Assembly: GCF_002165575.1 (NCBI RefSeq)
Contig: NZ_MXQF01000007.1
Span: 62,001 to 126,000, forward strand
Reading direction: 5' to 3'
DNA length: 64,000 bases
From: Pseudoalteromonas sp. A601
Lineage (GTDB): Bacteria; Pseudomonadota; Gammaproteobacteria; Enterobacterales; Alteromonadaceae
Within the stretch, counting starts at the first letter, position 1; each line of letters starts with the position of its first letter. A program made the position numbers and the translations under genes. Below the pieces are notes generated by a model. It saw nothing but the letters and a program-made list of their open reading frames with translations. It was not told where the DNA came from and searched no databases. Of this stretch, positions 36,112 to 45,584 are shown piece after piece.

Positions 36112-38745
36112 ATGAATAACCTCATGGCACTTTCTGCCATTTCACTTGCACTGATAAACTTTAACGTATTTGCTAATAATAAAAACGATAATATTGAACG
36201 CATAAATATTACTGGCTCACACATTAAACGCACTGATTTTGAAAGTGCCAGCCCGGTAACGGTTATTGATGCTGCGCAAATTGCTCAGACAGGCATAGTA
36301 AATGTGGAAGACTTACTACAGCGTATGTCTTTTTCTGCGGGAGTTGCAGGTAATGCTACTAATGCCTATTGGACCAGTGGTGGTTATGGCACGGCTCAAG
36401 TTAACCTTCGTGGCATGGGGATCAAACGTACTTTAGTTCTACTCAATGGGCGACGTATAGTTAATGGCGGTACAGGGGCAAATAGTTCAGTTGATGTAAA
36501 TATGATACCTACCTCAATTATAGAACGAGTTGAAGTTCTTAAAGATGGTGCATCAGCTATATATGGCGCTGATGCGGTCGCAGGGGTGGTTAATATCATC
36601 ACTAAAACACAACTAGATGGCGCCGAGTTCACCGCTAAAATAGGTGCTGCCGATGATGGTGAAGGGCAAAGCCAAGAGCTAAGTTTTAATATAGGTGGTG
36701 AGTTTGAACGAGGCCATTTTGTTTTTAGTGCAAGCTATATAAATACCGAAGCAGTCAGGCAGTCAGACCGAATTGAGTGCGCTAAAAGTGAAACGATTAA
36801 TGATGATGGTAGTAGCCAGTTAGATTGTTTTGGTAGTGCGACAACCGCTGGTGGACGGGCATTATTAGCAGATGGCAGCAGCGTGCAGTTTAATCAAGAC
36901 CCAAATGGTGATGGTAATAGCTATGAAGCTTATGACTCAGCTAAACACGGTTTTAATTACATCAGTTACTTAAATGCCGTTAACCCAAGCGAACGTATTA
37001 ATTTATCGACTAATTTTACCTATCAGCTGACCGACAACTTAAATTTATTTACCGAAGCGCAGTACAGCAATCGTCAATCAGAGCAGATTGTTACGCCGCG
37101 TAGTATTAGTGGCATCATGGTGTCAAAAGACTTTGCTTATAATCCAACAGGGCAAGATTTAGAAATAACACGACGTCGTAATGTTGAGCTTGGCGCCCCG
37201 TACTTTTTCCAAGAAACCAATACTACACGTATTGTTGTTGGCCTTGATGGGGTTTTAAATAATGATTGGACTTGGCAGCTAGCTTATAACTATGGTCGTA
37301 ATACAGGCACTGATGGCTGGACGTTTGATCAAGATATTAGCAAAGTGGCCAATACGCTCGATGACAGTATTTGCAGTTATGAAAGTGGTGCTGTTATTCC
37401 CTGTGGAGATTGGTTTGGTGTTGATGAATTAAGCCCAGAGGTAATTGATTATGTAAAATATCGCCGTGAAGGCAATGGCGGCAATGAATTAAGGTCGCTT
37501 ACTTTCAATTTATCAGGCGATATTATTGAATTACCAACAGGGACTTTAGCTTTTGCTGCGGGGGTTGAAAAGCGTGATGAAAAAGGCTGGCGTAACCCGG
37601 ATTCAACAGTACTTGCCAATGGCGGTGAAGATGCCATTGATGGCAGTTACTCCGTTACAGAAGGTTTCATTGAATTTGCAATTCCAGTACTTGAGAGTGT
37701 TGAGGCGCAAGTTGCTACGCGGTACTCAGATTACAGTACATTTGGCAGTAAGATGACTTATAAATTGGGTTTAACATGGCAAGTTGTTGATAGTTTAATG
37801 CTGCGAGGAGTTAAATCAACAGCCTTTAGAACACCGATGATCACGGAGCTATTTGGTGGTACAAATGCCGAAAACCTGCGCACTATTGATCCTTGTGAAG
37901 GGGCTACTGGTGATATTGCTACAAACTGCTTAGCAGCTGGTTTACCCGCTGATTTTGTTCAAGATGGTACAACAGTGCGTACCTCAGTTGGTGGCAACCC
38001 CGATGTAAATCCAGAATCAGCAGACACACTCACCCTAGGTATGGTGTGGCAGTCTAATACTATTGAAGGCTTATCGACTACCGTTGATTATTTTGATATC
38101 GAAGTTGAAGATGCCATTACCTCAGTCAATGGCTCTGATGCGCTCAAATTATGTTATACCGATCCTGATGTATATAGCGCTTACTGCGATACATTCACGC
38201 GTCATCCTGTGACAGGTCAAGTTAACTCCTTAAGTCAACGCCCGGTAAATGCAGCATTTGAAAAGGTCAGTGGGATAGATTTCAACACGCGCTACAATAC
38301 CGAGTTATTTGGTTTAACTAGTCAGTTTGAATTAGATGCCACACGCTTGTTAAAGCACGAAACAACCCCGTTTGCAGGTCAAGATACGCAAAGTCTATTA
38401 GGGTATATCACCGAAGATCAGGGCAGTTATACCAAATGGCGCGCTAACTTAGGCGTGAGTGTCAAAGCTGATACGTGGTCGGCACATTATGCGATGCGTT
38501 ATATTGGTACCGCAGACGATGTTAATGGTGGTGGTCCAATTGGCAGTGCAGTACCGAGTATTATTTATAACGACATTCAAGGGCGTTATTTTATTAGTCA
38601 AAACACTTTCTTATCGATCGGAATTGATAATATTTTTGATAAAAAAGCGCCGTTTTTAACATCATGGAATGATGCCAATACGGATGTAATGACCTACGAT
38701 TTACTCGGTAGACGAGGTTATTTAAAGCTCAATATTAATTTTTAG
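36112..38745 (+). CDS. TonB-dependent outer-membrane receptor (large Oar-like type)
   Basis: 877 residues. Signal peptide about 1-22 (NVFANN), N-terminal ERINITGSHIKRTDFESASPV linking to a plug (VNVEDLLQRMSF, VNLRGMGIKRTLVLLNGRRIVNG, IIERVEVLKDGASAIYGADAVAGVVNIIT), then a long barrel ending in KLNINF. Loops contain several Cys pairs. This group of large receptors in Alteromonadales often imports peptides or sugars, but there are no catabolic neighbours here, so the cargo is unknown. It shares its upstream palindrome with the copper receptor. Confidence 0.92.
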   Translation: MNNLMALSAISLALINFNVFANNKNDNIERINITGSHIKRTDFESASPVTVIDAAQIAQTGIVNVEDLLQRMSFSAGVAGNATNAYWTSGGYGTAQVNLRGMGIKRTLVLLNGRRIVNGGTGANSSVDVNMIPTSIIERVEVLKDGASAIYGADAVAGVVNIITKTQLDGAEFTAKIGAADDGEGQSQELSFNIGGEFERGHFVFSASYINTEAVRQSDRIECAKSETINDDGSSQLDCFGSATTAGGRALLADGSSVQFNQDPNGDGNSYEAYDSAKHGFNYISYLNAVNPSERINLSTNFTYQLTDNLNLFTEAQYSNRQSEQIVTPRSISGIMVSKDFAYNPTGQDLEITRRRNVELGAPYFFQETNTTRIVVGLDGVLNNDWTWQLAYNYGRNTGTDGWTFDQDISKVANTLDDSICSYESGAVIPCGDWFGVDELSPEVIDYVKYRREGNGGNELRSLTFNLSGDIIELPTGTLAFAAGVEKRDEKGWRNPDSTVLANGGEDAIDGSYSVTEGFIEFAIPVLESVEAQVATRYSDYSTFGSKMTYKLGLTWQVVDSLMLRGVKSTAFRTPMITELFGGTNAENLRTIDPCEGATGDIATNCLAAGLPADFVQDGTTVRTSVGGNPDVNPESADTLTLGMVWQSNTIEGLSTTVDYFDIEVEDAITSVNGSDALKLCYTDPDVYSAYCDTFTRHPVTGQVNSLSQRPVNAAFEKVSGIDFNTRYNTELFGLTSQFELDATRLLKHETTPFAGQDTQSLLGYITEDQGSYTKWRANLGVSVKADTWSAHYAMRYIGTADDVNGGGPIGSAVPSIIYNDIQGRYFISQNTFLSIGIDNIFDKKAPFLTSWNDANTDVMTYDLLGRRGYLKLNINF

Positions 38746-38751
38746 TTGTTA

Positions 38752-38785
38752 AGCCAGATACACATTTATGTATCTGGCTATTTTT
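38752..38785 (+). terminator. Intrinsic terminator after the receptor gene
   Basis: Perfect 11-bp stem AGCCAGATACA / TGTATCTGGCT with 6-nt loop, followed by ATTTTT. Confidence 0.88.
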
Positions 38786-38803
38786 AGTTAACCAAAATTT
38801 AAG

Positions 38804-40183
38804 TTAATTAATAACGGTTTTAATGCTGCTAGTGCCGTCTTCTTCGGTGAATTTAAAAACAAAGTCTTTCTTATCGTCATTGTTTATATCGACTAAAAGT
38901 ATATCGCTGTTGTTATCAGGGAGTTTATGTTTGATTTTTTTGCGCTTTGAGCTGAGTAAATTATCATTACCATAGTATACCGACAGTGTTTTACTGCCAC
39001 TTTTATAAATGGCGTCGAGTTTGCTATCACCGTTGATATCAGCTAAAAATAAGGGTTTTAATGATGAATCGTTAGACATAGAAAGTGGGGTTTCCACCTC
39101 AAAGTCTGCATTAGGTTCTTCGCTAAATGTACCATCTGCAAGCTGCTTATGAACAGAGAACTCAACATCAACATCAGTATCACCGCCCCCCATGGCCATG
39201 GACGCTAAGGTGCCAAAGCCAAAATCGATATTAAATCGTTGTAACTCCATTAAGCCATCGTTATTAAAGTCCTCATCAAACTTTAAGTTACCTATCATAC
39301 TTGTTTGTGGCAGAACGATCGCTTGTGTTGAAAAACCGCCGCCTGCAAGGCCCATATAAAGGCTGCGGTGCACTGTCGCATTCATGGCATCCATGCCATC
39401 AGCATCAGGCATAATTTTGGTGATAAGATCGACAAAACCATCATTATTAATATCATGTATTAAATCTATATAGTGGAAATTGTCGTTTTCTATTTTTCCA
39501 AATTTTACAGGAAAGGTAATGTTAGTCACCTTATCGGCAAAAGTTGTATCTTTTGTTAGCAATACTTGGGCTTGTTTATCATTGCTAAACACCAAGTCAG
39601 TGCGGCCATCTTGGTTTACATCAATTACTTGTGGGGTAATACTTATATCAATATCTAATTTAAATCGTTTAGATCTAAAATCGCCCTTAAATTGTGCTTG
39701 TTTGGCAAATACGTAAGGGTGGAACTGCCCTTGTTGATCTTGAACGTAGAGTGTATTGGTTTCAATATCAGGTAATAAAATGTCACTTAGGCCATCATTG
39801 TTCGCGTCAATGACAAAGTTAACTTTAGTAAATTTGCTGACTTCTAATTGATTTAATACAGATTCAAATTTAAATAGCGGCGTGCTTTTACTCTGCTCGC
39901 TCAGATAGACGCCATCAGTGGTTAAAACAAGCGCTTGAGGGTTTAAAGTATTTGCCAGCGTGGCAGTATCAAAGCCAATTAAATTTTTAGGTAAAGTAAG
40001 CATCTGGTTTTGGTTATTTGCTAAATCAACCTTCGCAAGCTGTTGCAGCTCGTCATTATAAGCAAACACAATTGGTGAGTCTGTTGTAATTAATCCTTTT
40101 GTGGTTTTTATAGTTAATTGCTGACTAGCAAAAGCAAGTGGCGCTAGAAGTAATACTGTAGTGGCTAATAAAGGCTTGAGCAT
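38804..40183 (-). CDS. Secreted FG-GAP/VCBS-repeat protein
   Basis: 459 residues from ATG 40183 (GGA 8 bases upstream). Signal peptide about 1-20 (APLAFA). At least six FG-GAP/VCBS-type calcium loops of the form D-x-N-x-D-G-x-x-D are spread through the chain (DANNDGLSDILL, DVNQDGRTDLVF, DINNDGFVDLI, DFNNDGLMEL, DINGDSKLDAI, DINNDDKKDFVF), giving a beta-propeller. Such proteins are usually exported and bind ligands or surfaces. No catalytic domain is seen. It is convergent with the receptor at 36112. Confidence 0.87.
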   Translation of the reverse strand: MLKPLLATTVLLLAPLAFASQQLTIKTTKGLITTDSPIVFAYNDELQQLAKVDLANNQNQMLTLPKNLIGFDTATLANTLNPQALVLTTDGVYLSEQSKSTPLFKFESVLNQLEVSKFTKVNFVIDANNDGLSDILLPDIETNTLYVQDQQGQFHPYVFAKQAQFKGDFRSKRFKLDIDISITPQVIDVNQDGRTDLVFSNDKQAQVLLTKDTTFADKVTNITFPVKFGKIENDNFHYIDLIHDINNDGFVDLITKIMPDADGMDAMNATVHRSLYMGLAGGGFSTQAIVLPQTSMIGNLKFDEDFNNDGLMELQRFNIDFGFGTLASMAMGGGDTDVDVEFSVHKQLADGTFSEEPNADFEVETPLSMSNDSSLKPLFLADINGDSKLDAIYKSGSKTLSVYYGNDNLLSSKRKKIKHKLPDNNSDILLVDINNDDKKDFVFKFTEEDGTSSIKTVIN

Positions 40184-40330
40184 TGTAAGTTCCATTTAAA
40201 TTTAATCGTCGATAAATTTTGTAAATATATTATTAACAATTAAGTGGTTTTTACAATCTTAGTTTTGTAAGCAAGTGTAATAAACCTAAATTTGTAAAAA
40301 TGAGGAAGGGAAATTGAGTTTGTATAATTA

Positions 40331-40360
40331 TACTCGCAACATAATCAAACGCTGCGAGTA
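40331..40360 (-). repeat. Hairpin after yghU
   Basis: TACTCGCA / TGCGAGTA 8-bp stem with a 14-nt loop, 12 bases past the yghU stop on the minus strand. An AT-rich stretch follows but no clear U-tract. It is a possible weak terminator. Confidence 0.4.
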
Positions 40361-40372
40361 ATTTCCTAGAAG

Positions 40373-41215
40373 CTAACTAAAGTCATTAGTGTTATGGCGT
40401 TCTGCTAATTGCTCTTCTTCAGGGCCCCAAACGCGATTAACTCTTTTGCCGCGTTTTACCGCTGGGCGTCGCTCAATTTGTTTAGCCCAGCGAACTACAT
40501 GTGTATAAGACTCAACATCTAAAAATTCAGCAGCTTCATATGAATTGTTTATCACTAAATTGCCGTACCACGGCCAAATAGCAATATCGGCAATTGAATA
40601 CTCACTACCTGCCATATAATCATGGTCACTTAAATGACGATTAAGAACATCTAGTTGACGCTTAACCTCCATGGTAAAACGGTCAATAGGGTATTGCATT
40701 TTGACCGGCGCATAAGCGTAAAAGTGGCCAAATCCACCGCCTAAATAGGGGGCAGAACCCATTTGCCAAAACAACCAATTACGACATTCAGTTTTACTGG
40801 TGTGATCGCTTGGGATCAAGACATCAAATTTTTCAGCTAAGTATTGTAAAATCGCACCTGACTCAAACACACGTGTAACTGGATTGGTGGAGTGATCCAT
40901 TAAGGCGGGTATTTTAGAATTAGGGTTAACACCGACAAAGCCAGATCCGAACTGATCACCATCACTAATTTTAATTAAAAATGCATCATACTCAGCTTCA
41001 CTAATACCAAGCTCTAACAGCTCTTCGAGCATAATAGTGACTTTTTGGCCATTGGGAGTCGCTAAAGAGTACAGCTGAAGCGGATGCTCACCAACGGGTA
41101 AGTCTTGCTGGTGGGTTGCACCTGCTATTGGCCTATTTATTTTAGCCCATTCACCGCCACTTTCTGCATCCCATTGCCAAACTGCTGGGGGCGTATAGTC
41201 GTCGTTGTTACTCAT
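40373..41215 (-). CDS. yghU: YghU glutathione-dependent disulfide-bond oxidoreductase
   Basis: Glutathione-transferase-fold enzyme that binds two glutathione molecules and reduces disulfides or hydroperoxides. 280 residues from ATG 41215, with strong GAGGAG 5 bases upstream. Very close YghU blocks: NDDYTPPAVWQWDAESGGEWAKINRPIAG at the start, LYSLATPNGQKVTIMLEELLELG (TPNG active-site loop), NPNSKIPAL, and C-terminal FGHFYAYAP and IADIAIWPWYG. Cytoplasmic, single gene. Confidence 0.95.
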   Translation of the reverse strand: MSNNDDYTPPAVWQWDAESGGEWAKINRPIAGATHQQDLPVGEHPLQLYSLATPNGQKVTIMLEELLELGISEAEYDAFLIKISDGDQFGSGFVGVNPNSKIPALMDHSTNPVTRVFESGAILQYLAEKFDVLIPSDHTSKTECRNWLFWQMGSAPYLGGGFGHFYAYAPVKMQYPIDRFTMEVKRQLDVLNRHLSDHDYMAGSEYSIADIAIWPWYGNLVINNSYEAAEFLDVESYTHVVRWAKQIERRPAVKRGKRVNRVWGPEEEQLAERHNTNDFS

Positions 41216-41358
41216 CAAAACTCCTCAAACGTTGGTTACTTAAATCAAGGTATAGATGCTATTACGAATACTCCATCCTAGTTGATCATTAAGACCAAGG
41301 GAAGTAAAGTTGTGCTTCATCATAAAAAACCAATCCTTAATACTCAACTGAGCAAATT

Positions 41359-42411
41359 TTGATAAAAAACACGCAACTTAAAATTGCTACCTTTAATCTG
41401 TTTAATTACCTTGAGCCGCCTAATGCATTTTATGAATTTGAGCGTATTTATAGTGCGCAGCAGTGGACCAAAAAGCAGCGTTGGATAACGGATTATTTAA
41501 CTGAATATCGACCAGATGTAATTGGCTTTCAAGAAGTATTTAGTATTGAGTCCCTCAAACTATTATTAAGTGGCCTTGGCTATGAATATTTCGCAGTAGT
41601 TGATGAGCCAGAGGTGATAGATGATTTTATATATAAGCGCCCTGTGGTGGCTATTGCCTCTCGAGACCCAATTGTTGCTGTGGCTGCCATAGAACATGAT
41701 GTTGAACTTGCGCAAGCTCTTGGCTTGGCTGATTCATTTACATTTAGCCGCCAAGTGCTTAGAGCGACAATTGAGCTGCCACATATAGGTTTAAGTGATT
41801 GTTATGTGGTCCATCTTAAATCTAAACGTTCGATGATAGAAGTTGCAGAATGCAAAGTTACAACACCTGAAAAGAATATTATTGAACATTTGAAGGCGGA
41901 TATCGCAGGTGGTTGGGCATCAACTGTCCAGCGAGGGAGTGAAGCCACCTTATTAATGCTTGAAATGATCAAGCGCCGCGAGGCCACTCAAAACCCAATG
42001 CTGCTAATGGGGGACTTTAATAATAATCTAACCGATGGCGTACTTAGTCATTTGCTCACCAGCTCACTACGTTTTGCTCCAGCATTTGATAGCAAAACCT
42101 ACCTTGAAAAATATTGCTTAAATGATGCGTGGCAGCTATTCGTAAAGGCGCAAACCGATTGTACTGAACAAGCAAAACAAGAAGCTACAACTGTGCTTAA
42201 GCGCACTCCCACACATTATTTTGGTGCAAGCAGCTCAGTACTTGATTATATATTGTTATCTTGTGAGTTTGATGCAAGTTACGACGATAGCTTCTTTTCA
42301 GTAAGTGATTATTATACCTACGATAGGCATTTGGTTAACCCCGTGTTTGAGCGAGATGACCAAAGCACGGACCATGCAGTGATACTTATTACATTAACCT
42401 TGAGATCTTAA
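41359..42411 (+). CDS. Endonuclease/exonuclease/phosphatase-fold protein
   Basis: 350 residues from TTG 41359. The EEP metal-site motifs are all present: N in ATFNLFN, E in IGFQEVF, the MGDFNNN pair and the C-terminal STDHAVILITL with catalytic His. It has no signal peptide, so it is cytoplasmic. EEP enzymes cut DNA, RNA or phosphate esters, and which one cannot be told here. It overlaps the next gene closely (3 bases between stop and next start), so the two are likely co-translated. Confidence 0.86.
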   Translation: MIKNTQLKIATFNLFNYLEPPNAFYEFERIYSAQQWTKKQRWITDYLTEYRPDVIGFQEVFSIESLKLLLSGLGYEYFAVVDEPEVIDDFIYKRPVVAIASRDPIVAVAAIEHDVELAQALGLADSFTFSRQVLRATIELPHIGLSDCYVVHLKSKRSMIEVAECKVTTPEKNIIEHLKADIAGGWASTVQRGSEATLLMLEMIKRREATQNPMLLMGDFNNNLTDGVLSHLLTSSLRFAPAFDSKTYLEKYCLNDAWQLFVKAQTDCTEQAKQEATTVLKRTPTHYFGASSSVLDYILLSCEFDASYDDSFFSVSDYYTYDRHLVNPVFERDDQSTDHAVILITLTLRS

Positions 42412-42413
42412 AA

Positions 42414-42830
42414 TTGAGTAAATCGATACATTTATTGTTATCAATGGTGGCATGCCTAGCGTGTATGAAAGTAAATGCTGAAAACATTAAGCCTTTTACA
42501 TCAGATGGCTGTAGTTCTTTTCCTGATGGTACATTTAAACAGAATGAACTTTGGCTAGGGTGCTGTACTGATCATGACTATAGTTATTGGCAAGGCGGTA
42601 CGTATAATGAAAGACTTGAAGCAGATAAAGAGCTACGAGAATGTGTACATGCCGTCGGCGAACCGCAAATAGCTCAGCTTATGCTCGCAGGTGTTAGAGT
42701 AGGTGGCAGTCCTTATTTACCAACATCATTTAGATGGGGTTATGGTTGGTCTTACCCACGCTGGTATCAAGCGTTGACTGACAATGAAAAAGCACAGATA
42801 GAAAAACTTACAGTTGACGATGCGAATTGA
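42414..42830 (+). CDS. Small secreted protein with phospholipase A2-like CCxxHDxxY motif
   Basis: 138 residues, TTG start. Signal peptide about 1-22 (MKVNAE). The body has DGCSSFPDG, WLGCCTDHDYSYWQGG and a later DKELRECV, that is a Cys-Cys pair next to His-Asp as in the PLA2 catalytic loop (CCxxHDxC), but with Tyr-Trp after it. The family is not recognised with certainty and may be a prokaryotic PLA2-like fold. It is directly coupled to the EEP gene, and phosphodiester chemistry in both may be chance. Confidence 0.65.
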   Translation: MSKSIHLLLSMVACLACMKVNAENIKPFTSDGCSSFPDGTFKQNELWLGCCTDHDYSYWQGGTYNERLEADKELRECVHAVGEPQIAQLMLAGVRVGGSPYLPTSFRWGYGWSYPRWYQALTDNEKAQIEKLTVDDAN

Positions 42831-42842
42831 TACTTGATTTTC

Positions 42843-42865
42843 AACTCGCCAACTCGCCAACTCGC
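42843..42865. repeat. Three 8-bp tandem repeats (AACTCGCC)
   Basis: AACTCGCC twice and AACTCGC once, between the PLA2-like gene and the rhomboid gene, running into the rhomboid stop codon. Copy changes would not break either gene. Confidence 0.7.
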
Positions 42866-43452
42866 TAGAGCCTCGTTTTCTTATCTTTTTTTGCTAGATA
42901 ATAACCAATCACTATACCGGCAATAGCCCCAAAAAAATGACTCTCAAAAGACACGTGGGGTCGCTGCGGTAATACGCCCCAGATTAAACCACTATATAAA
43001 AATACCACTACAACGCTTATTGCCATGGCTTTAAATGAGCGATGCATGAAGCCGTAACAAATTAAAAAGCCCCACAAACCATACAATACGCCACTAAGTC
43101 CAACATGAATATTGCTACGGCCAAATAACCAAACTAACAATCCACCAGCGAGGGCTGTGAAAATAAACACCAACCAAAACCGCTTAACACTGTATTGGCA
43201 AACCAACCAACCAAGCACAGCAAAGGGAATTAAATTACTTATTAAGTGAGCCCAACCGCCGTGTAAAAACGGTGCGAAAAAAATTCCAGTTAAACCACTA
43301 AGGCTGCGCGGGTATATACCTAAGCCATTTAAATTAACACCCGGTAAGCTATTAAAAACTTGTAATGCAGTACATAGTAAAATGATGCCAATAAGTGTAA
43401 AGCGCTTACTGGATAAAGGAGGGACGCTCAAAGAGCTTTTTTTGGTTGGCAT
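42865..43452 (-). CDS. Rhomboid-family intramembrane serine protease
   Basis: Cleaves membrane proteins within the bilayer. 195 residues from ATG 43452. The reading can be extended to GTG 43521, but that part lies inside a MITE-like inverted repeat, so the shorter start is preferred. Six hydrophobic segments. The catalytic Ser is in GLSGVLYGLWG and the His in SFESHFFGAIAGI. The HGGWAHLISNLIPF loop is typical. Target proteins unknown. Confidence 0.88.
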   Translation of the reverse strand: MPTKKSSLSVPPLSSKRFTLIGIILLCTALQVFNSLPGVNLNGLGIYPRSLSGLTGIFFAPFLHGGWAHLISNLIPFAVLGWLVCQYSVKRFWLVFIFTALAGGLLVWLFGRSNIHVGLSGVLYGLWGFLICYGFMHRSFKAMAISVVVVFLYSGLIWGVLPQRPHVSFESHFFGAIAGIVIGYYLAKKDKKTRL

Positions 43453-43509
43453 ACTTAGCTTAATTGAAAATGGGTTTGGGTGAGTATACCTATCTTGATG
43501 CTTAAATGA

Positions 43510-43804
43510 AAAGCCTTGCACTAGGGTCTGTTGACCTTTCAGGATTAAAATTTGTTCAACCTAGGTGCGATTTAATCGCGGCGCGAGATTTGTAACCTAG
43601 TGGGCTAAGTAAAAATCGAGCAACAAAGAGTTAATCGCACTTAGGAAGAACCCGAAGGGCAGCGCGCGTTTGGCATTTATGCTGCGTTATCGCCTATTTA
43701 TGGGGAATAACCACACTACGTAGGCTCTGCCTTGCCTAAAAACCAAACGCACTGCTGCAAAATCAACCTCGAAAGATAAACAGACCCTAGGCAAGGCTTT
43801 AAAA
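43510..43804. mobile_element. MITE-like non-coding element with about 30-bp inverted ends
   Basis: The left end AAAGCCTTGCACTAGGGTC... (43510-43540) and the right end (43771-43800, reversed) match over about 30 bases with one indel and two changes: both contain CTAGGGTCTGTT and CTTTC. Inside are paired segments (CCTAGGTGCGATTTAA / GTTAATCGCACTTAGG), which allow strong folding. No transposase frame is present. It lies between rhomboid and pfpI genes. I recall similar GGGTCTGTT-ended repeats in Pseudoalteromonas genomes, but this could not be checked. Confidence 0.68.
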
Positions 43805-43811
43805 TCAATAG

Positions 43812-44495
43812 TTAACCTAATTTGGTTAGTAGCTTTTTAGCGGCAAGCTCAGAACTTGCTGGGTTTTGACCGGTGATCACAAGCCCGTCTTCTAGTGCAA
43901 GTACGCCCCAGTTATCGGTTTTTTGATAATCGCCACCTTTTTTGATTAGCTCGTCTTCAACTAGAAATGGCACAATGTCAGTAAGTTGTACTGCGGCTTC
44001 CTCTGTATTACTAAAGCCTGTTACTTTTTTACCTGCAACTAATGCATTTCCGTCTGTGTCTTTAATATTTAAAAATGCAGCACTCGCATGGCAAACCGCG
44101 GCAACGGGTTTTTGTTGCTGAATAAAGTTTTCAATTAAGTTTATTGAGTCAGCATTATCAACTAAATCCCATAGTGGGCCATGGCCGCCTGGGTAAAATA
44201 CTGCATCAAAATCGCTGGCGTTTACTTCGCTTAAAATTTTGGTATTAGCCATCAATGTCTTTGCTGCACTGTCGTTGTCATAACGTTTAGTGGCATCCGT
44301 TTCAAAGTCGGCTAGTGTACTTGTCGGATCAATCGGTGGCTGACCACCGTCAGGTGATGCCAAAGTTACTTCTGCACCCGCATCGATGAAAGCATAATAA
44401 GGGGCTGCGAATTCTTCTACCCAAAAACCTGTTTTTTCACCTGTGTTGCCTAAATCAGCATGTGAAGTAAGAACCATAAGTATTTTTTTAGCCAT
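43812..44495 (-). CDS. DJ-1/PfpI family class-I glutamine amidotransferase-like protein
   Basis: 227 residues of the DJ-1/PfpI superfamily (Hsp31-like size). The nucleophile elbow AAVCHASAAFL holds the reactive Cys, GGHGPLWDL contributes the oxyanion region, and a Glu sits near GFWVEEFAAPYYAF. Members are chaperones, glyoxalase III or deglycases protecting against methylglyoxal. It is divergent from a LysR gene, which is the likely regulator. The DLH-like gene at 45585 is nearby but on the other side of lysR. Confidence 0.9.
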   Translation of the reverse strand: MAKKILMVLTSHADLGNTGEKTGFWVEEFAAPYYAFIDAGAEVTLASPDGGQPPIDPTSTLADFETDATKRYDNDSAAKTLMANTKILSEVNASDFDAVFYPGGHGPLWDLVDNADSINLIENFIQQQKPVAAVCHASAAFLNIKDTDGNALVAGKKVTGFSNTEEAAVQLTDIVPFLVEDELIKKGGDYQKTDNWGVLALEDGLVITGQNPASSELAAKKLLTKLG

Positions 44496-44633
44496 AACGA
44501 TATTCCTTCTGATGAAATGAATTTTAATCTGTTAATTACTATATGCGCCAAGGTTAGTTTAAACAACGATGATAAATTTAACTTTATTGATTTATAAATT
44601 GATACAATAAGTGCGTTTAAAGTTGGAGAGACC

Positions 44634-45557
44634 ATGAAAGTTTCATTTGAACAATTAAAAAGTATGGTAGTGTTTGCACAAATTGTTGAGCAAGGTAGCT
44701 TAACAGCAGCTGCAAAACAGTTAGGTTTAACCCGTGCAGTGGCGAGCTATCACTTAAAAAAATTAGAAACCCAGCTTGAAGTGAGTTTACTAAATCGCTC
44801 TACACGGACCATGGCGTTAACAGAGGCGGGTATTGCCTACTATGAACGTTGCAGGGTTATTACAGAGCAAGCAAATGCTGCAAACCAACAGATAGAAAAC
44901 ATTAAAAATGAGCCTCAGGGGTTATTAAAAATAAGCTGCCCTGTAAATGTTGGTATGCAATTGATAGTACCGGCCATTAACGACTTTAAACGCCAATACC
45001 CGAAAATCGATATCGACTTACAGTTAAGTGATGAAGTTGTTGATATTATAAAGCATGGGTTTGATTTTGCGATTCGTGGTGTAGCTCTTAATGATTCCAA
45101 TTTACAAGCAACTAAGCTAACAGTGATGAGTACTTGTATTTGTGGCTCGCCAGATTACTTTGCTCACTTTGGTAAGCCTAAAACCCCTGAGCAACTTAAA
45201 GCGCATAAATGGGTGGTGTATCAGTTAGGGAGTAAATCACTGACATTGCAAAAAGAGGGCAAAAAATACAGTTTGATTATGCAAGGTGGGTTAAGCACGA
45301 ATAACGCCGCAGCACGTACTGCGTTTGTTGAAGCTGGGCACGGTATCGGACGTATTCCTCTTTATGATGCGTGGCCTAAAGTGCAAGCCGGTTTGCTAGA
45401 AATTGTATTGGATGATTACAAAAGTAAAGACATCGAGCTCTATGGCGTATTTCCGCCTGGCGGTGCTGGGTCGAAGAAGTTGCGTCTATTTATTGATTAC
45501 CTTAAAAATTACTTTGTAAAAAAGCACACCGCTTTGGGTATGCTTAAAAGTAACTAA
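44634..45557 (+). CDS. LysR-family transcriptional regulator
   Basis: 307 residues. N-terminal winged HTH about 1-60 (FEQLKSMVVFAQIVEQGSLTAAAKQLGLTRAVASYHLKKLE) and substrate-binding domain from about 90 (LLKISCPVNVGMQLIVPAINDF). RBS GGAGAG 5 bases before ATG. Divergent from pfpI over 138 bases that include an AT-rich dyad (ATTTATAAAT at 44590-44599) which may be its binding site. Co-inducer unknown. Confidence 0.93.
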   Translation: MKVSFEQLKSMVVFAQIVEQGSLTAAAKQLGLTRAVASYHLKKLETQLEVSLLNRSTRTMALTEAGIAYYERCRVITEQANAANQQIENIKNEPQGLLKISCPVNVGMQLIVPAINDFKRQYPKIDIDLQLSDEVVDIIKHGFDFAIRGVALNDSNLQATKLTVMSTCICGSPDYFAHFGKPKTPEQLKAHKWVVYQLGSKSLTLQKEGKKYSLIMQGGLSTNNAAARTAFVEAGHGIGRIPLYDAWPKVQAGLLEIVLDDYKSKDIELYGVFPPGGAGSKKLRLFIDYLKNYFVKKHTALGMLKSN

Positions 45558-45584
45558 CGCAGCAGCCAGTTGCTTAAAATAAGC

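Noticed and set aside
43453..43521. Longer N-terminus for the rhomboid protease (GTG 43521)
   Set aside because: The added codons come from the inverted end of the MITE-like element and lack an RBS.
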